DNA of 64,000 nucleotides from RBG-16-64-43 sp035288225 (GCA_035288225.1 DATEAT010000007.1:1-64000), one strand, 5' to 3'. Numbered from the stretch's first letter, positions 36,373 to 45,954 are shown. Numbers and translations: made by a program. The notes: generated by a model not told the origin, from the letters alone.

Positions 36373-37983
36373 ATGACATATGCCTGGTGGCAGGAAGGCG
36401 TCATCTACCAGATCTACCCACGCTCGTTCGCCGACGACGACGGCGACGGCGTGGGCGACCTGCGCGGGATCATCGCCCATTTGGATCACCTCAACGACGG
36501 CACCCCCAACTCCCTGGGCGTGGACGCGATCTGGCTCTCGCCGGTCTATCCCTCGCCGGGCTACGACTTCGGCTACGACGTGGCCGACTACTGTGACATC
36601 GCCCCGCTCTTCGGCACGCTCGCCGACTTCAACCGCCTGATCGCCGAGGCCCACCGCCGCGGTATGCGCGTTCTCATGGACATGGTGGTCAATCACACCT
36701 CGCACCAGCATCCGTGGTTCGTTGAATCGCGCGCCGCGCGCGAGAATCCCAAGCGGGATTGGTACATCTGGCGCGATGCACGCGCCGGCGGCGGCAGACC
36801 CAACAAGTGGGAATCGGTTTTCGGGGGACGCGCCTGGGAGTGGGATGAGGCGACCCAGCAGTACTACTACCACATGTTCCTCAAGGAACAGCCGGATCTC
36901 AACTGGCGTAATCCCGACGTGCGCCGTGCGGTGATGCAGGTCTTCCGCTTCTGGCTGGAGCGTGGGGTGGATGGCTTCCGCCTGGACGTGGTCAACGCTT
37001 ATTTCAAGGACGCCGACCTGCGCGACAACCCGTCCAAGCTCGGCATCCGCGGCTACGATCGCCAGGCGCATGTCTATGATATGGACCGCCCCGAGCTGAT
37101 TGGGGTCTACCGCGAGCTGAACACGCTGCTCGCCGAGTACGGCGAGCGCATGGCGGTGGGCGAGATCATGGAGGCCACGCACGCGAAGGTCGCGCGCTAC
37201 AGCGGGCCGGGGCGGCTGCCGCTCGCATTCAACTTCGAGTTCACGCGCCAGCCGTGGCAGGCGCGAGCGTTTGCGCGAGCGGTTGCCCGCTGCGAGGCCT
37301 CCCTGGGCGAAGCGGGCTGGCCCTGCTACGTGCTCTCCAACCACGATGTGCCGCGCCACGCCTCGCGCTACGGCGGGCGCTTCGCGGTCGAGCGGGCCAA
37401 GGTGGCGGCGGCGATGCTGCTCACGCTGCGCGGTACACCCTTCCTTTATTACGGCGAGGAGATCGGCATGCGCGACGGCCGCATCCCGCGCGCGCAGATC
37501 CAGGACCCGCCGGGGAAGCACTACTGGCCTCTGTACGGCGGTCGCGACCCCGAGCGCACGCCGATGCCGTGGAGCGCGGAAGAAGGCGCCGGCTTCAGCC
37601 GCGGCCGGCCGTGGCTGCCGATCAACCGGGACTATCGCGAGGTGAACGTTGCGGCGCAGCGCGATGATCCGCACTCGGTGTTCTCGTTCTACCGACAGCT
37701 GATCTGGCTGCGCAAGGCGAGCGTGGCGCTGCGCCAGGGGAGTTACCGCCCGCTCATTCAAGCGCCGCGGCACGCGCAGGCTTACCTGCGCGATGCGCCA
37801 GGCCAGCGGATGCTGGTGGCGCTCAACTTCTCCGCCCAACCGCTGGTGGCCCCGTTCAACGAGCCGCTGCCGCGTGCGGCCTGGCGCCTGCGCCTCAGCA
37901 CGCACGCCGCGGCGCATGAGCCCATGCAGGGCGGTAGCATACATCTGCGGCCATACGAGGCGTGCATCTTCGAGGCCGAGTAA
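36373..37983 (+). CDS. GH13 alpha-glucosidase (oligo-1,6-glucosidase type)
   Basis: 536 residues, with no signal peptide, so cytoplasmic. An (alpha/beta)8 barrel begins WWQEGVIYQIYPRSFADDDGDGVGDL. Catalytic residues by family motif are nucleophile Asp205 (DGFRLDV), acid/base Glu264 (AVGEIME) and transition-state Asp325 (LSNHDVPRH). The QPDLNWRNPDVR block is typical of alpha-1,4/1,6-glucosidases (MalL/AglA). A C-terminal beta domain follows. ATG 36373 has GGAGGG 7-12 nt upstream; a GTG one codon earlier is possible. Linkage preference cannot be told from sequence by eye. Confidence 0.92.
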   Translation: MTYAWWQEGVIYQIYPRSFADDDGDGVGDLRGIIAHLDHLNDGTPNSLGVDAIWLSPVYPSPGYDFGYDVADYCDIAPLFGTLADFNRLIAEAHRRGMRVLMDMVVNHTSHQHPWFVESRAARENPKRDWYIWRDARAGGGRPNKWESVFGGRAWEWDEATQQYYYHMFLKEQPDLNWRNPDVRRAVMQVFRFWLERGVDGFRLDVVNAYFKDADLRDNPSKLGIRGYDRQAHVYDMDRPELIGVYRELNTLLAEYGERMAVGEIMEATHAKVARYSGPGRLPLAFNFEFTRQPWQARAFARAVARCEASLGEAGWPCYVLSNHDVPRHASRYGGRFAVERAKVAAAMLLTLRGTPFLYYGEEIGMRDGRIPRAQIQDPPGKHYWPLYGGRDPERTPMPWSAEEGAGFSRGRPWLPINRDYREVNVAAQRDDPHSVFSFYRQLIWLRKASVALRQGSYRPLIQAPRHAQAYLRDAPGQRMLVALNFSAQPLVAPFNEPLPRAAWRLRLSTHAAAHEPMQGGSIHLRPYEACIFEAE

Positions 37984-38008
37984 CCCGCGACGCTGCGTGC
38001 ATGAATAG

Positions 38009-38043
38009 AAGCGCCGGCCCACCATATGGTGGGCCGGCGCTTT
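38009..38043. terminator. Bidirectional terminator, perfect 30-bp palindrome
   Basis: GCGCCGGCCCACC pairs with GGTGGGCCGGCGC around ATAT, with AA before and TTT after, so the hairpin has U-tails in both directions. It lies between the convergent glucosidase gene and the small membrane-protein operon. Confidence 0.8.
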
Positions 38044-38064
38044 GCCTGCGGGCCGCAGTGCGCG

Positions 38065-38286
38065 CTAGAACAGCCCGCGAAGCAAGAGCAAGAAGCCGAC
38101 AATGATTAGCGGGATCCCGATGATCGCGCCCACCACGGTGATCGTGAGCACCACGCCCACCACCATCAGCACGAAGCCGAGAATCACCGCCACCAGCCGC
38201 CCGGTGAATCCTAGGATCCACGTGAGCAACTGCCAGATGGCCCAGAACGGCCACAGATACCACGCCACACGCTTGCTGCTCGTCAT
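38065..38286 (-). CDS. Small two-helix membrane protein beside PspC
   Basis: 73 residues. A short basic N-terminus (MTSSKRVAW) precedes two hydrophobic helices, about residues 10-30 and 35-70, with a Gly-rich second half (GAIIGIPLIIVGFLLLLRGLF). ATG 38286 has AGGAGG 6-11 nt upstream. It lies 46 nt after the PspC gene and is probably its operon partner. No family is assigned with confidence; a role in envelope stress is inferred only from the neighbour. Confidence 0.7.
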   Translation of the reverse strand: MTSSKRVAWYLWPFWAIWQLLTWILGFTGRLVAVILGFVLMVVGVVLTITVVGAIIGIPLIIVGFLLLLRGLF

Positions 38287-38331
38287 CCTTGCCTCCTTAC
38301 CCATCGCCTCACACGGATCCGGCGCTGTGGG

Positions 38332-38529
38332 TCACGCGCCAGGAATGATGATCCAGCACAAGAGGTACATGGCCAAACCGGGCACGCCGCCTGGGATGCA
38401 GGCCACGAGGAACCCCAAGCGGAACCAGGTTGGGCTGATTCCGAAGAATTCACCCAGGCCGCCGCACACGCCTGCCAGCACCCGGCTGGAGGGTGAACGA
38501 CGCAGCGGCGCGCGGGTTGTCTCATTCAT
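38332..38529 (-). CDS. PspC domain protein
   Basis: 65 residues. It begins with a PspC motif (LRRSPSSRVLAGVCGGLGEFFGISPTWFRLGF), followed by a hydrophobic segment ending in CWIIIPG. PspC domains act in the phage-shock envelope stress response, often as a membrane-anchored sensor or toxin-like partner. GGAGG lies 8 nt before the ATG. It is short, as is usual for stand-alone PspC proteins, and forms a small operon with the gene at 38065. Confidence 0.88.
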   Translation of the reverse strand: MNETTRAPLRRSPSSRVLAGVCGGLGEFFGISPTWFRLGFLVACIPGGVPGLAMYLLCWIIIPGA

Positions 38530-39133
38530 TCTAGCCTCCGTCGATACATGTTCGTTCAAACTGGATATACGCACGTCCGCGGTGGCAGTTGCCGGTTTCG
38601 TTGCGGGTTTGGCTGGGGTCCGGCCGGGATGGGGAGGCTACGGCCGCTTGACACGCCAATAATGGCTGTAGACGCCTCCCAGGGGTGGCTGGAGGGCTTT
38701 GATGTGCCCAAGACTGGGGCTTGCGTAATCTTTCACAACTATGCTATAGTCTTCACTATCGGGAGAGGAACCTGACAATTTCGCACCACGGCGCTCGCTC
38801 CTGACTCTCTCGGAACTTACGTGGTTGTCATTGAGCCTTTTGGGGAGGGCTCACCGCCGCAGTTCCCAGTTGCGATGGACGGGGTTTCATGGCCCGAATT
38901 GGCGTGAACCCATGCCGCCGAACGCGCGGGCATCCGGGTGGCTCCCAGCCACCCCAGGTCAACTGTTGCCTGCCTCTGAATCCTCCCGTCTCCATCCGAT
39001 TTCCAGCGAACGCCTCCCACGCGTCTGGCTCGGCCATCCCCTTTGAGCGTGTTGGCCCGCCGGCGCGCCATTCGATCCCGCCCGCTGCCCGTGGCGGGCC
39101 TTCGCCAACACCGCGCACAAGGAGGAGCACCGC
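38530..39133. other. 604-base region upstream of the Hdr operon, with promoter and long leader
   Basis: No gene is convincing here. A promoter at 38721-38750 gives a leader of roughly 370 nt before hdrA. The leader contains at least two stable hairpins: GGGTGGCT/AGCCACCC at 38936-38954 and GGCCCGCC/GGCGGGCC at 39054-39100. Neither has a U-tract. The leader length is unusual for this gene-dense window, so regulation there is likely, but no known riboswitch consensus was recognised. Confidence 0.5.
38721..38750 (+). promoter_or_regulatory. Promoter of the Sec-Hdr operon
   Basis: TTGCGT (38721-38726) and TATAGT (38745-38750) lie 18 nt apart, with TGC before the -10 (TGCTATAGT), so it also has an extended -10. 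It is the best promoter between PspC and hdrA. Confidence 0.6.
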
Positions 39134-41170
39134 ATGAGTGCCAACCGTAGCGCAGGCATCTCGCCGGGCGAGTACTCGGCCGCGCCTCCAGGCGAGAAGA
39201 TCGGCGTGTACATCTGCCACTGCGGCACCAACATCGCCGCCATGGTGGATGTTGCCGAGGTGGCCGAGTACGCCGGGGCGCTGCAGGGAGTGGCCGTCGC
39301 GCGCCACTACACCTACATGTGCTCCGACCCGGGCCAAGCGATGATCCAGGAGGATATTCGCTCGCTCGGCTTGGACCGGGTGGTGGTGGCCTCCTGCTCG
39401 CCGCTCATGCACGAGCCCACCTTCCGTGCGGCGTGCGCCCAGGCCGGTCTCAACCCGTTTCTCTTCCAGATGACAAACATCCGCGAGCACGTCTCGTGGG
39501 TGAGCGACGACCGCAGCAGCGCAACGCAGAAGGCGCTGGCGTTGGTGACGGCAGCCGTGCGCCGGGTGTCATTGCAGCAGCCGCTCGAGACCCGCCAACT
39601 GGGAGTCACCCAGTCGGCGCTGGTGGTGGGCGGCGGTATTGCCGGCATCGAGGCCGCGCTACGCCTGGCCGATGCCGGCAAGCGAGTGTATCTGGTAGAG
39701 CGTGAGCCGTCGATCGGCGGGCACATGGCCCAACTCTACAAGACCTTTCCCACTCTCGACTGTGCGGCCTGAATTCTCACCCCCAAGATGGTGTCCGTGG
39801 GACGCCATGAGAACATCACACTCCTCAGCTACAGCGAGGTGGAAGCTGTATCCGGTTTCGTGGGGTCCTTCCAGGTGCGCGTGCGCCGCAAGGCGCGCCA
39901 TGTGAAAGAAGATTTGTGCACCGGCTGCGGCACCTGCGTGCAGAAGTGTCCCTGGCGCAAGATCCCCTCCGAGTTCGACCTGGGCCTGGGCACCCGCCCG
40001 GCGATCTACTTCCCCTTCGGCCAGGCCGTGCCGCGCGTGCCGGTCATCGACACCGAGCACTGTGCCTACTTCGCCAAGGGCACCTGCCGCGCCTGCGCCA
40101 AATTTTGCCCGCGTGAAGCCATCGACTTCGAACAGACCGACCAGCAGCTCGAGCTCGAGGTCGGCACGATCATCCTGGCCACCGGCTTCCAGAACTACGA
40201 CCCGCGCCGCGACTCGCGCTTCGGGTACGGGGAACTGCCGGACGTGGTCACCGGGCCGGAGTTCGAACGGCTGGTGAATTCGGGCGGGCCCACATTGGGG
40301 CAGGTGCTGCGCGCCGACGGCACCCCACCCAAGAAGGTGGCCCTCATCCATTGTGTGGGCAGCCGCGGCGAGGCACACGAATACTGCTCGCGCGTGTGCT
40401 GCATGTATTCGCTCAAGCTGGCGCACCTCGTCCACGATGCGACCGGGGCCGAGGTGACCGAGTTCTACCGCGACATGCGCACCTTCGGCAAGGACTACGA
40501 ATCGTTCTACCGCCGAGTGGTTGCGGAGGGCATCCATACCTTCCGCTATGAGGGTGATGTGCAGGTGACCCAGGCCGATGGCCACTTGCGGGTGACCGCC
40601 ACCGATGTGTTCACGGGAAAGCCGGCCGAGATCGAAAGTGACATGGTGATCCTGGCCACCGGCCTGGAGCCGCAGGCCGATCAACGGCAGGTGGCCCGCC
40701 GTTTCGGAGTGAGCCTCAGCCCGGACGGTTTCTTCATGGAGCGCCACCCCAAACTGGCGCCGGTGGAAACGGCCAGCGACGGCATCTTCCTGGCCGGCAC
40801 CTGCCAGGGGCCCAAGGATATCCCCGACAGCGTTGCCCAGGGGGGCGCCGCGGCGGCGGCCGCGCTCTCGCTGATGGATGCGGGCTACGTCTATCTCGAG
40901 CCCTTCACGGTGCACGTGCTGTCCGAGCGCTGCAGCGGCTGCCGCACCTGTCAGAACCTGTGCCCCTTCAGCGCGATCCAGATGACCGAGCACGACGGAC
41001 GAACGGTCTCCACGATCAACGAAGTGCTGTGCAAGGGCTGCGGCACGTGCGCCGCCGCCTGCCCGGCCGGCGCCATATACCAGAACAACTTCTCCAACGA
41101 TCAGGTCATCGCCGAAATCCTCGGGGCGCTGTCGATCGACCGCGCCGTTCCTCAGGAGGCCTTCCCATGA
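39134..41170 (+). CDS. hdrA: Selenocysteine-containing HdrA (heterodisulfide reductase subunit A-like)
   Basis: 678 residues if the TGA at 39770-39772 is read as selenocysteine (Sec213). The parts before and after are in the same frame and join into a continuous HdrA: CHCGTNIAAMVDV (N-terminal domain), FAD site VVGGGIAGIEAALRLADAG, PSIGGHMAQLYKTFPTLDCAA-Sec-ILTPKMVSVG, an inserted 4Fe-4S domain (Cys262, 265, 268, 272; Cys310-325), the HdrA core HCVGSRGEAHEYCSRVCCMYSLK, and a C-terminal dicluster ferredoxin domain (Cys600-610, Cys633-643). HdrA bifurcates electrons with its FAD. AGGAGGAG lies 7-14 nt before the ATG. It overlaps the next gene by 4 nt. Confidence 0.9.
39770..39813 (+). other. 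In-frame UGA with SECIS-like hairpin (hdrA copy 1)
   Basis: The TGA at 39770-39772 is followed by a hairpin within the coding sequence: TGGTGTCC (39789-39796) pairs with GGACGCCA (39800-39807) around a GTG loop, and an outer helix pairs TTCTCA (39774-39779) with TGAGAA (39808-39813). The loop starts 24 nt after the UGA and its first base is G, both inside the ranges reported for bacterial SECIS elements. Confidence 0.75.
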
Positions 41171-44100
41171 ACCGCTCCTCCCCCCGGACGGGCGTCTACG
41201 TCTGCCAGTGTGGGACCAATATTGCCGCGACGGTGGAGGTGCAGCAGGTAGCCGAGTTCGCGCGCGACCTGCCGGGCGTGGTGGCCGCCCGCAGTTACAG
41301 CTATATGTGCTCCGAGCCCGGCCAGGCGCTGATCAAGCAAGACATCCAGGACCACGGCCTCAACCGCGTGGTGGTGGCCTCCTGTTCGCCGCTCATGCAC
41401 GAGCCCACATTCCGGCGCGCATGTGCCGAGGCCGGCCTCAACCCCTTCTGCATGCAGATGGCCAACATCCGCGAGCACTGTGCCTGGGTCATCGACGACC
41501 GTCAGCAGGCCACCGCCAAGGCCAAGCATCTGGTGGCGGCCGCGGTCCGCCGGGTGGCTCAGCACCGCCCGCTGGAGATGCGCCAGGTGCATGTGGAGCC
41601 AGCCGCGCTGGTGGTGGGCGCGGGCATCGCCGGCATCGAGGCGGCGCTGCGCCTGGCGGAGGCGGGCAAGCAGGTCTATCTGGTGGAGCGCGAGCCGTCG
41701 ATCGGCGGCCACATGGCCCAGCTCTACAAGACCTTTCCCACCCTCGACTGTGCGGCTTGAATACTCACACCCAAAATGGTGTCCGTTGGACGCCAAAAGA
41801 ACATCAAGCTGCTGAGCTACAGCGAAATCGAATCGGTTTCAGGCTATGTGGGCAACTTCGAGGTGCGCGTGCGGCGCAAGCCGCGCTACATCGATGAGAG
41901 CAAGTGCACCGGCTGCGGCAATTGCGCCACCGTCTGCCCGATCGAGGTGACCAACGTCTTCGACCTGGGGCTGAGCACGCGCCGCGCGGTGTACCGCCAC
42001 TCGCCGCAAGCCGTGCCCGGCGCGTTTACGATTGAGAAGCGCGGCATCGCCCCGTGCCGCAATGCCTGCCCAACCGACCAGCGCGCCCAGGGTTACATCG
42101 CCCTGGTTCGCCAGCGGCGTTTCGCCGATGCCTACTGGGCCATCCGCCGCGAGCATCCCTTCCCCTCGGTGTGCGGGCGCGTGTGCAACCATCGCTGCGA
42201 AGATGCATGCAGCCGGGGCAGTTACGATCAGCCGGTCAATATCATGGCCCTCAAGCGATTCGTCGCAGATTGGGCCTTCGACCATCGCGACCAGCTCCCG
42301 GCCCAGCGCGCCAAGTCGCTCACCGGCACGCCCTTTGCCGTGCACCCGACGGCCAGCGGCAAGAAAATTGCGATCATCGGCGCCGGGCCGGCCGGGCTGA
42401 CCACCGCCCTCGACCTGGTGCGCCTCGGCCACCAAACCACGGTATTCGATTCACTGCCGGTGGCCGGCGGGATGATGCGCGTGGGCATCCCGCCCCATCG
42501 CATGCCGCTGGAACTCATCGAATGGGAGATTCAGCAGATTCTGGACGAGGGCGTGCAATTGCGCCTGAACACGTGGGTTGACGACATCCCGGCGCTGCTC
42601 GACCAGGGCTACCATGCGGTGCTCATCGCCACCGGTGCCCACCAGGCCAAGAAGATTCCCATCCGCAACTCGAACCATCCCGACAACTGGCTCAGCCTGA
42701 ACCTGTTGCGGCGTGTGGCGCAGGGCGAGGCGATCGACCTGCGCGAGCGCAGCGTGATCGTGATGGGCGGCGGCAACGTGGCCCTCGACACGGCGCGCAC
42801 GGTAGTGCGCCTGGGCGCGCGCCAAGTGAGCATCGTGTGCCTCGAACCGCGCGGCGAGATGCCGGGCTTCGCCTGGGAAGTGGGGGTGGCCGAGCAGGAG
42901 GGCATCCACGTGCTGCCCGGGCGGACCTTTAAGGAAGTGGTGGTCAAGGGCAGCCGCATCAGCGGGCTGCGCTGCACCGAGGTTGTCTTCCGTGGCTTCA
43001 AGCGCGGGCGGCCCGATATCAGCGAGATTCCCGGCACCGAGCACGTTGTGCCCGGCGATCTGGTGATCTGGGCCATCGGCCAGGGGCCGGATTTCTCCTT
43101 CCTGCCCGGCGACGGCAGCATCAACACGTGTTATCCGGTGGGTATCCAGACCAACAGCGAGATGATGACCACCACCCCGGGCGTGTTCTGCGCGGGTGAT
43201 GTGCGCCGCGGGCAGACCTTCTTTGTGGTCGACGCCATCGGCGAGGGCCACCACGCCGCGCGCTGCATCGACCGTTACCTGCGCGGCGAGCAGGGTGTGC
43301 AAGAAACGCATCGGCCGCCGGTGGTGGAATTGCGCCGCGAGGAGATCGAGCACAAATTGGAGCTGGGGGAAGCCGCGCGCCATCCGCGCGCGGTGATCCG
43401 CAACATCGGCGTGGAAGCGCGCCGGCTCAACTTCCGCGAAGTGGATCTCACGCTGACCGAAGCCGAGGCTGTGGCCGAGGCCGAGCGCTGCCTGCGCTGC
43501 GGAGTATGTTCCGAGTGCTTGGAGTGCGTCTCGGCATGCGAGCGAGGGGCGATCAACCACGACATGCAGGCCGAGATCTTGGATCTCAAGGTGGGGACGC
43601 TGGTGCTGGCCACCGGCTTCCGCGATTTCGACCCGCGAGTTGCCCCTGAGCTGGGTTACGGGCGCCTGCCAAATGTGCTGAGCGCTATGGAGTTTGAGCG
43701 GCTGATCAACACCGGCGGCCCGACGCTGGGCAAGGTGCTGCTCGCCAACGGTCAGCCGCCCAAGCGGGTGGCCATCGTGCACTGTGTGGGCAGCCGCGAC
43801 GACCGCTACCACGAGTATTGCTCGCGCGCCTGTTGCATGTACTCACTCAAGATCGCCCAACTGGCACACGAGTACCTGCAGGCGGAGGTGTTCGAGATCT
43901 ACCGCGACATGCGCTCCTTCGGCAAAGGCTACGAGGAGTTCTACAACCGCACGCGCGCGAGCGGCGTTAACTTCTTCCACGGCCGGGTGCGCGAGGTGAC
44001 GGCGGTTGATGGACACCTGCGCGTGCAGTGGGAAGAGAGTTTCCACAACGAGCCCGACCAGGTGGACGTGGACCTCGTGATTCTCGCCACGGGCATGGAA

Positions 44101-44589
44101 CCGCAAGGCGATACGGCACGCATGGCGAAGCTTTTCGGTCTCTCGCGCAGCCGGGATGGGTTCTTCCTCGAGCGCCATCCCAAGCTCGCCCCAGTGGAGA
44201 CCTCCTCGCAGGGCATCTTCCTTGCCGGAGCGTGCCAGAGTCCCAAAGACATCCCCGACACGGTGGCGCAGGCCTCTGCCGCTGCAGCCGGCGCGCTGGC
44301 CCTCATCGACCAGCACACCATCAGCCTGGATCCCTCCATTGCCGAGGTGGAGGCGGCACGCTGCCTAGGCTGCGGCCAGTGTGCAGCCGCCTGCCCGTAT
44401 GGGGCCATCGAACTGGCGCGCGGCAAGGCCGCGGTCAACGCCTACTTGTGCAAAGGCTGCGGCACGTGCGCCGGGGCGTGCCCGAACAAGGCCATGAGCC
44501 TCATCCATTTCGACGACCGCGAGTTGATTGCCGAACTGGACGGTGCCCTGGCGTGGATCGATGCCGCCGAAGAGGTGGGCCATGTATGA
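41167..44589 (+). CDS. Selenocysteine-containing HdrA with inserted GltD/NfnB-like oxidoreductase module
   Basis: 1140 residues with the TGA at 41758-41760 read as Sec198. Order: HdrA N-terminal and FAD half (VYVCQCGTNIAATVEV; VVGAGIAGIEAALRLAEAG; DCAA-Sec-ILTPKMVSVG); a 4Fe-4S motif (CTGCGNCATVC, from Cys247); a GltD-like segment of about 460 residues (APCRNACPTDQ, VCGRVCNHRCEDAC, IIGAGPAGLTTALDL, VIVMGGGNVALDTARTV, GVFCAGDVRRGQ) with its own FAD and NAD(P) sites; the HdrA core (HCVGSRDDRYHEYCSRACCMYSLK); and a C-terminal dicluster (CLGCGQCAAACP, CKGCGTCAGACP). It probably adds a second flavin/NAD(P)H entry. It overlaps both neighbours. Confidence 0.88.
41758..41795 (+). other. In-frame UGA with SECIS-like hairpin (hdrA copy 2)
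   Basis: The TGA is followed, at the same 24-nt spacing as in copy 1, by TGGTGTCC (41777-41784) pairing with GGACGCCA (41788-41795) around a GTT loop. The stem is identical to copy 1. The outer helix seen in copy 1 is lost here. Confidence 0.72.
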
Positions 44590-45070
44590 ACCCAAGGTGA
44601 TCGGATTCCTGTGTACCTGGTGCAGCTACACCGGCGCCGACTCGGCCGGCACCTCGCGCCTGAAAACCCCGTGGAACCTGCGCGCCGTGCGCGTGCCGTG
44701 CTCCGGGCGCGTGGCGCCGGAGCTCATCCTGCGCGCCTTCGACCAAGGGGCCGACGGCGTTCTGGTGCTCGGCTGCCACATCGGCGAATGCCACTACGAC
44801 AGCGGCAACCATCGCGCCGCTAAGCGCATCCCGCTGCTGCTCTCCATCCTGGAGTTTGCCGGGATGCAGCCCGAGCGGCTGCGTTTGGATTGGGTGTCGG
44901 CCTCGGAGGGCGATCGCTACGCGCGGATCGTGAGCGAGTTTGTCGACGCGCTGCGCCCACTTGGGCCCGACACCTGGCGTATCAGCGGCGCCGCCCCGAG
45001 GGCCGACGCGGCGATCGGCGTGCCGCTGGCGGCGTCGTCGGAGCTGAGCGGAGGCGCACCATGTCCATAA
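44582..45070 (+). CDS. MvhD/FlxD family [2Fe-2S] electron-transfer subunit
   Basis: 162 residues. It begins with KVIGFLCTWCSYTGAD, then VPCSGRV and LGCHIGECHYDSGN, giving the Cys set known to hold the [2Fe-2S] cluster of MvhD. MvhD-type proteins pass electrons from a hydrogenase, formate dehydrogenase or NAD(P)H module to HdrA. The ATG at 44582 overlaps the hdrA-gltD stop by 8 nt. With flxA, flxB and flxC-like genes downstream, this is closest to FlxD. Confidence 0.9.
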   Translation: MYEPKVIGFLCTWCSYTGADSAGTSRLKTPWNLRAVRVPCSGRVAPELILRAFDQGADGVLVLGCHIGECHYDSGNHRAAKRIPLLLSILEFAGMQPERLRLDWVSASEGDRYARIVSEFVDALRPLGPDTWRISGAAPRADAAIGVPLAASSELSGGAPCP

Positions 45071-45954
45071 GCGAAGCCATGCAATCCGCGGCGCGCGATG
45101 TGCTGGCCTCCGGCCAAGTACAACGGGTCATCGGCTACGAGGTAGGCCCGCACGGCCGCGTTCGCCCGGCGATCATCGACCGGCCGGAGGAGGCCGGGCG
45201 CCTGGTGTGGAGCGCGGACTGCACACATAACCTGACTGTCTACCTGCAGCGCGCCTTGAACGGCGAGAACGGCCGCGCCTCGCACGAGGCCGCGACCCCG
45301 CCGACGCGCGTCGCCATCGTCGTCAAGCCGTGCGACAGCCGCGCGATCAATGTGCTGCTCGCCGAGCACCAGTTCTCACGCGAGCAGGTTTTCGCCATCG
45401 GCATGGCCTGCGAGGGGATACGCCAGGGCGCGCCGGCCAGTGTGCCGGAGGCGACGCTGCAGGCACGCTGCCTGCGCTGCCGCGAGCGGGTGCCGGTAGT
45501 CCAGGATGTGCTGCTCGGCGAGCCGCCGAGCGCGCTGCCGGAGGCGCTGCCGGACGAGGCGCTGGCGCACGTGCGCGGCATGCCGCCGGCCGAGCGGGCC
45601 GCCTTCTGGCTCAGCCAGTTCGATCGGTGCATTCGCTGCTACGCCTGTCGCCAGGCCTGTCCGATGTGCAATTGCCCGACCTGTCTCTTCGAACAAGAGG
45701 ATGCACTGTGGGTGGGCATGCGCATCGCGCCCTCCGAGAAGCGCACCTTCCACTTGGGGCGCGCGCTGCACCTCGCCGGGCGCTGCGTCGGCTGTAACGA
45801 GTGCGAACGAGTGTGCCCGATGGGCATTCCGATCGGGCTGCTCAACCGCCATCTGGCGGAGACCGTCGAGAGCCTGTACGGTCATCGGGCCGGGATGCAG
45901 CCGGTGCTCTCACCGGTGACGGGCATGCTCAGCGCGGAGGAGAGTGCCCCATGA
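45061..45954 (+). CDS. 4Fe-4S protein, FlxB/FlxC-like
   Basis: 297 residues. The N-terminal half resembles the F420-hydrogenase beta/FdhB-like fold (RVAIVVKPCDSRAINVLLAEH). Cys motifs are CLRC, then CIRCYACRQACPMCNCPTC (from about residue 190) and CVGCNECERVCPMGIP (from about residue 242), enough for two 4Fe-4S clusters plus one more possible site. The family includes subunits of Flx and of formate or sulfite reductase complexes. It overlaps mvhD by 10 nt and the next gene by 4 nt. Role: electron transfer between FlxA and MvhD/HdrA, by analogy with Desulfovibrio FlxABCD-HdrABC. Confidence 0.85.
   Translation: MSISEAMQSAARDVLASGQVQRVIGYEVGPHGRVRPAIIDRPEEAGRLVWSADCTHNLTVYLQRALNGENGRASHEAATPPTRVAIVVKPCDSRAINVLLAEHQFSREQVFAIGMACEGIRQGAPASVPEATLQARCLRCRERVPVVQDVLLGEPPSALPEALPDEALAHVRGMPPAERAAFWLSQFDRCIRCYACRQACPMCNCPTCLFEQEDALWVGMRIAPSEKRTFHLGRALHLAGRCVGCNECERVCPMGIPIGLLNRHLAETVESLYGHRAGMQPVLSPVTGMLSAEESAP

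Noticed and set aside
36319..38025. 568-codon open frame antisense to the glucosidase
   Set aside because: His/Arg/Val-rich composition typical of the shadow of a GC-rich gene; the plus-strand gene has complete GH13 motifs.
38553..38565. SOS-box-like CGAACATGTATCG upstream of PspC
   Set aside because: The second half-site lacks GTTC, so it does not match the operator.
38889..39137. Possible 82-codon gene upstream of hdrA
   Set aside because: Low-complexity Pro/Arg/Ser content, no good ribosome site, and its end overlaps the hdrA start; it lies in the leader region.
39770..39772. Premature stop making hdrA a pseudogene
   Set aside because: The frame continues intact for over 460 codons with full HdrA motifs, and the next gene has the same TGA at the same position; recoding is the better explanation.
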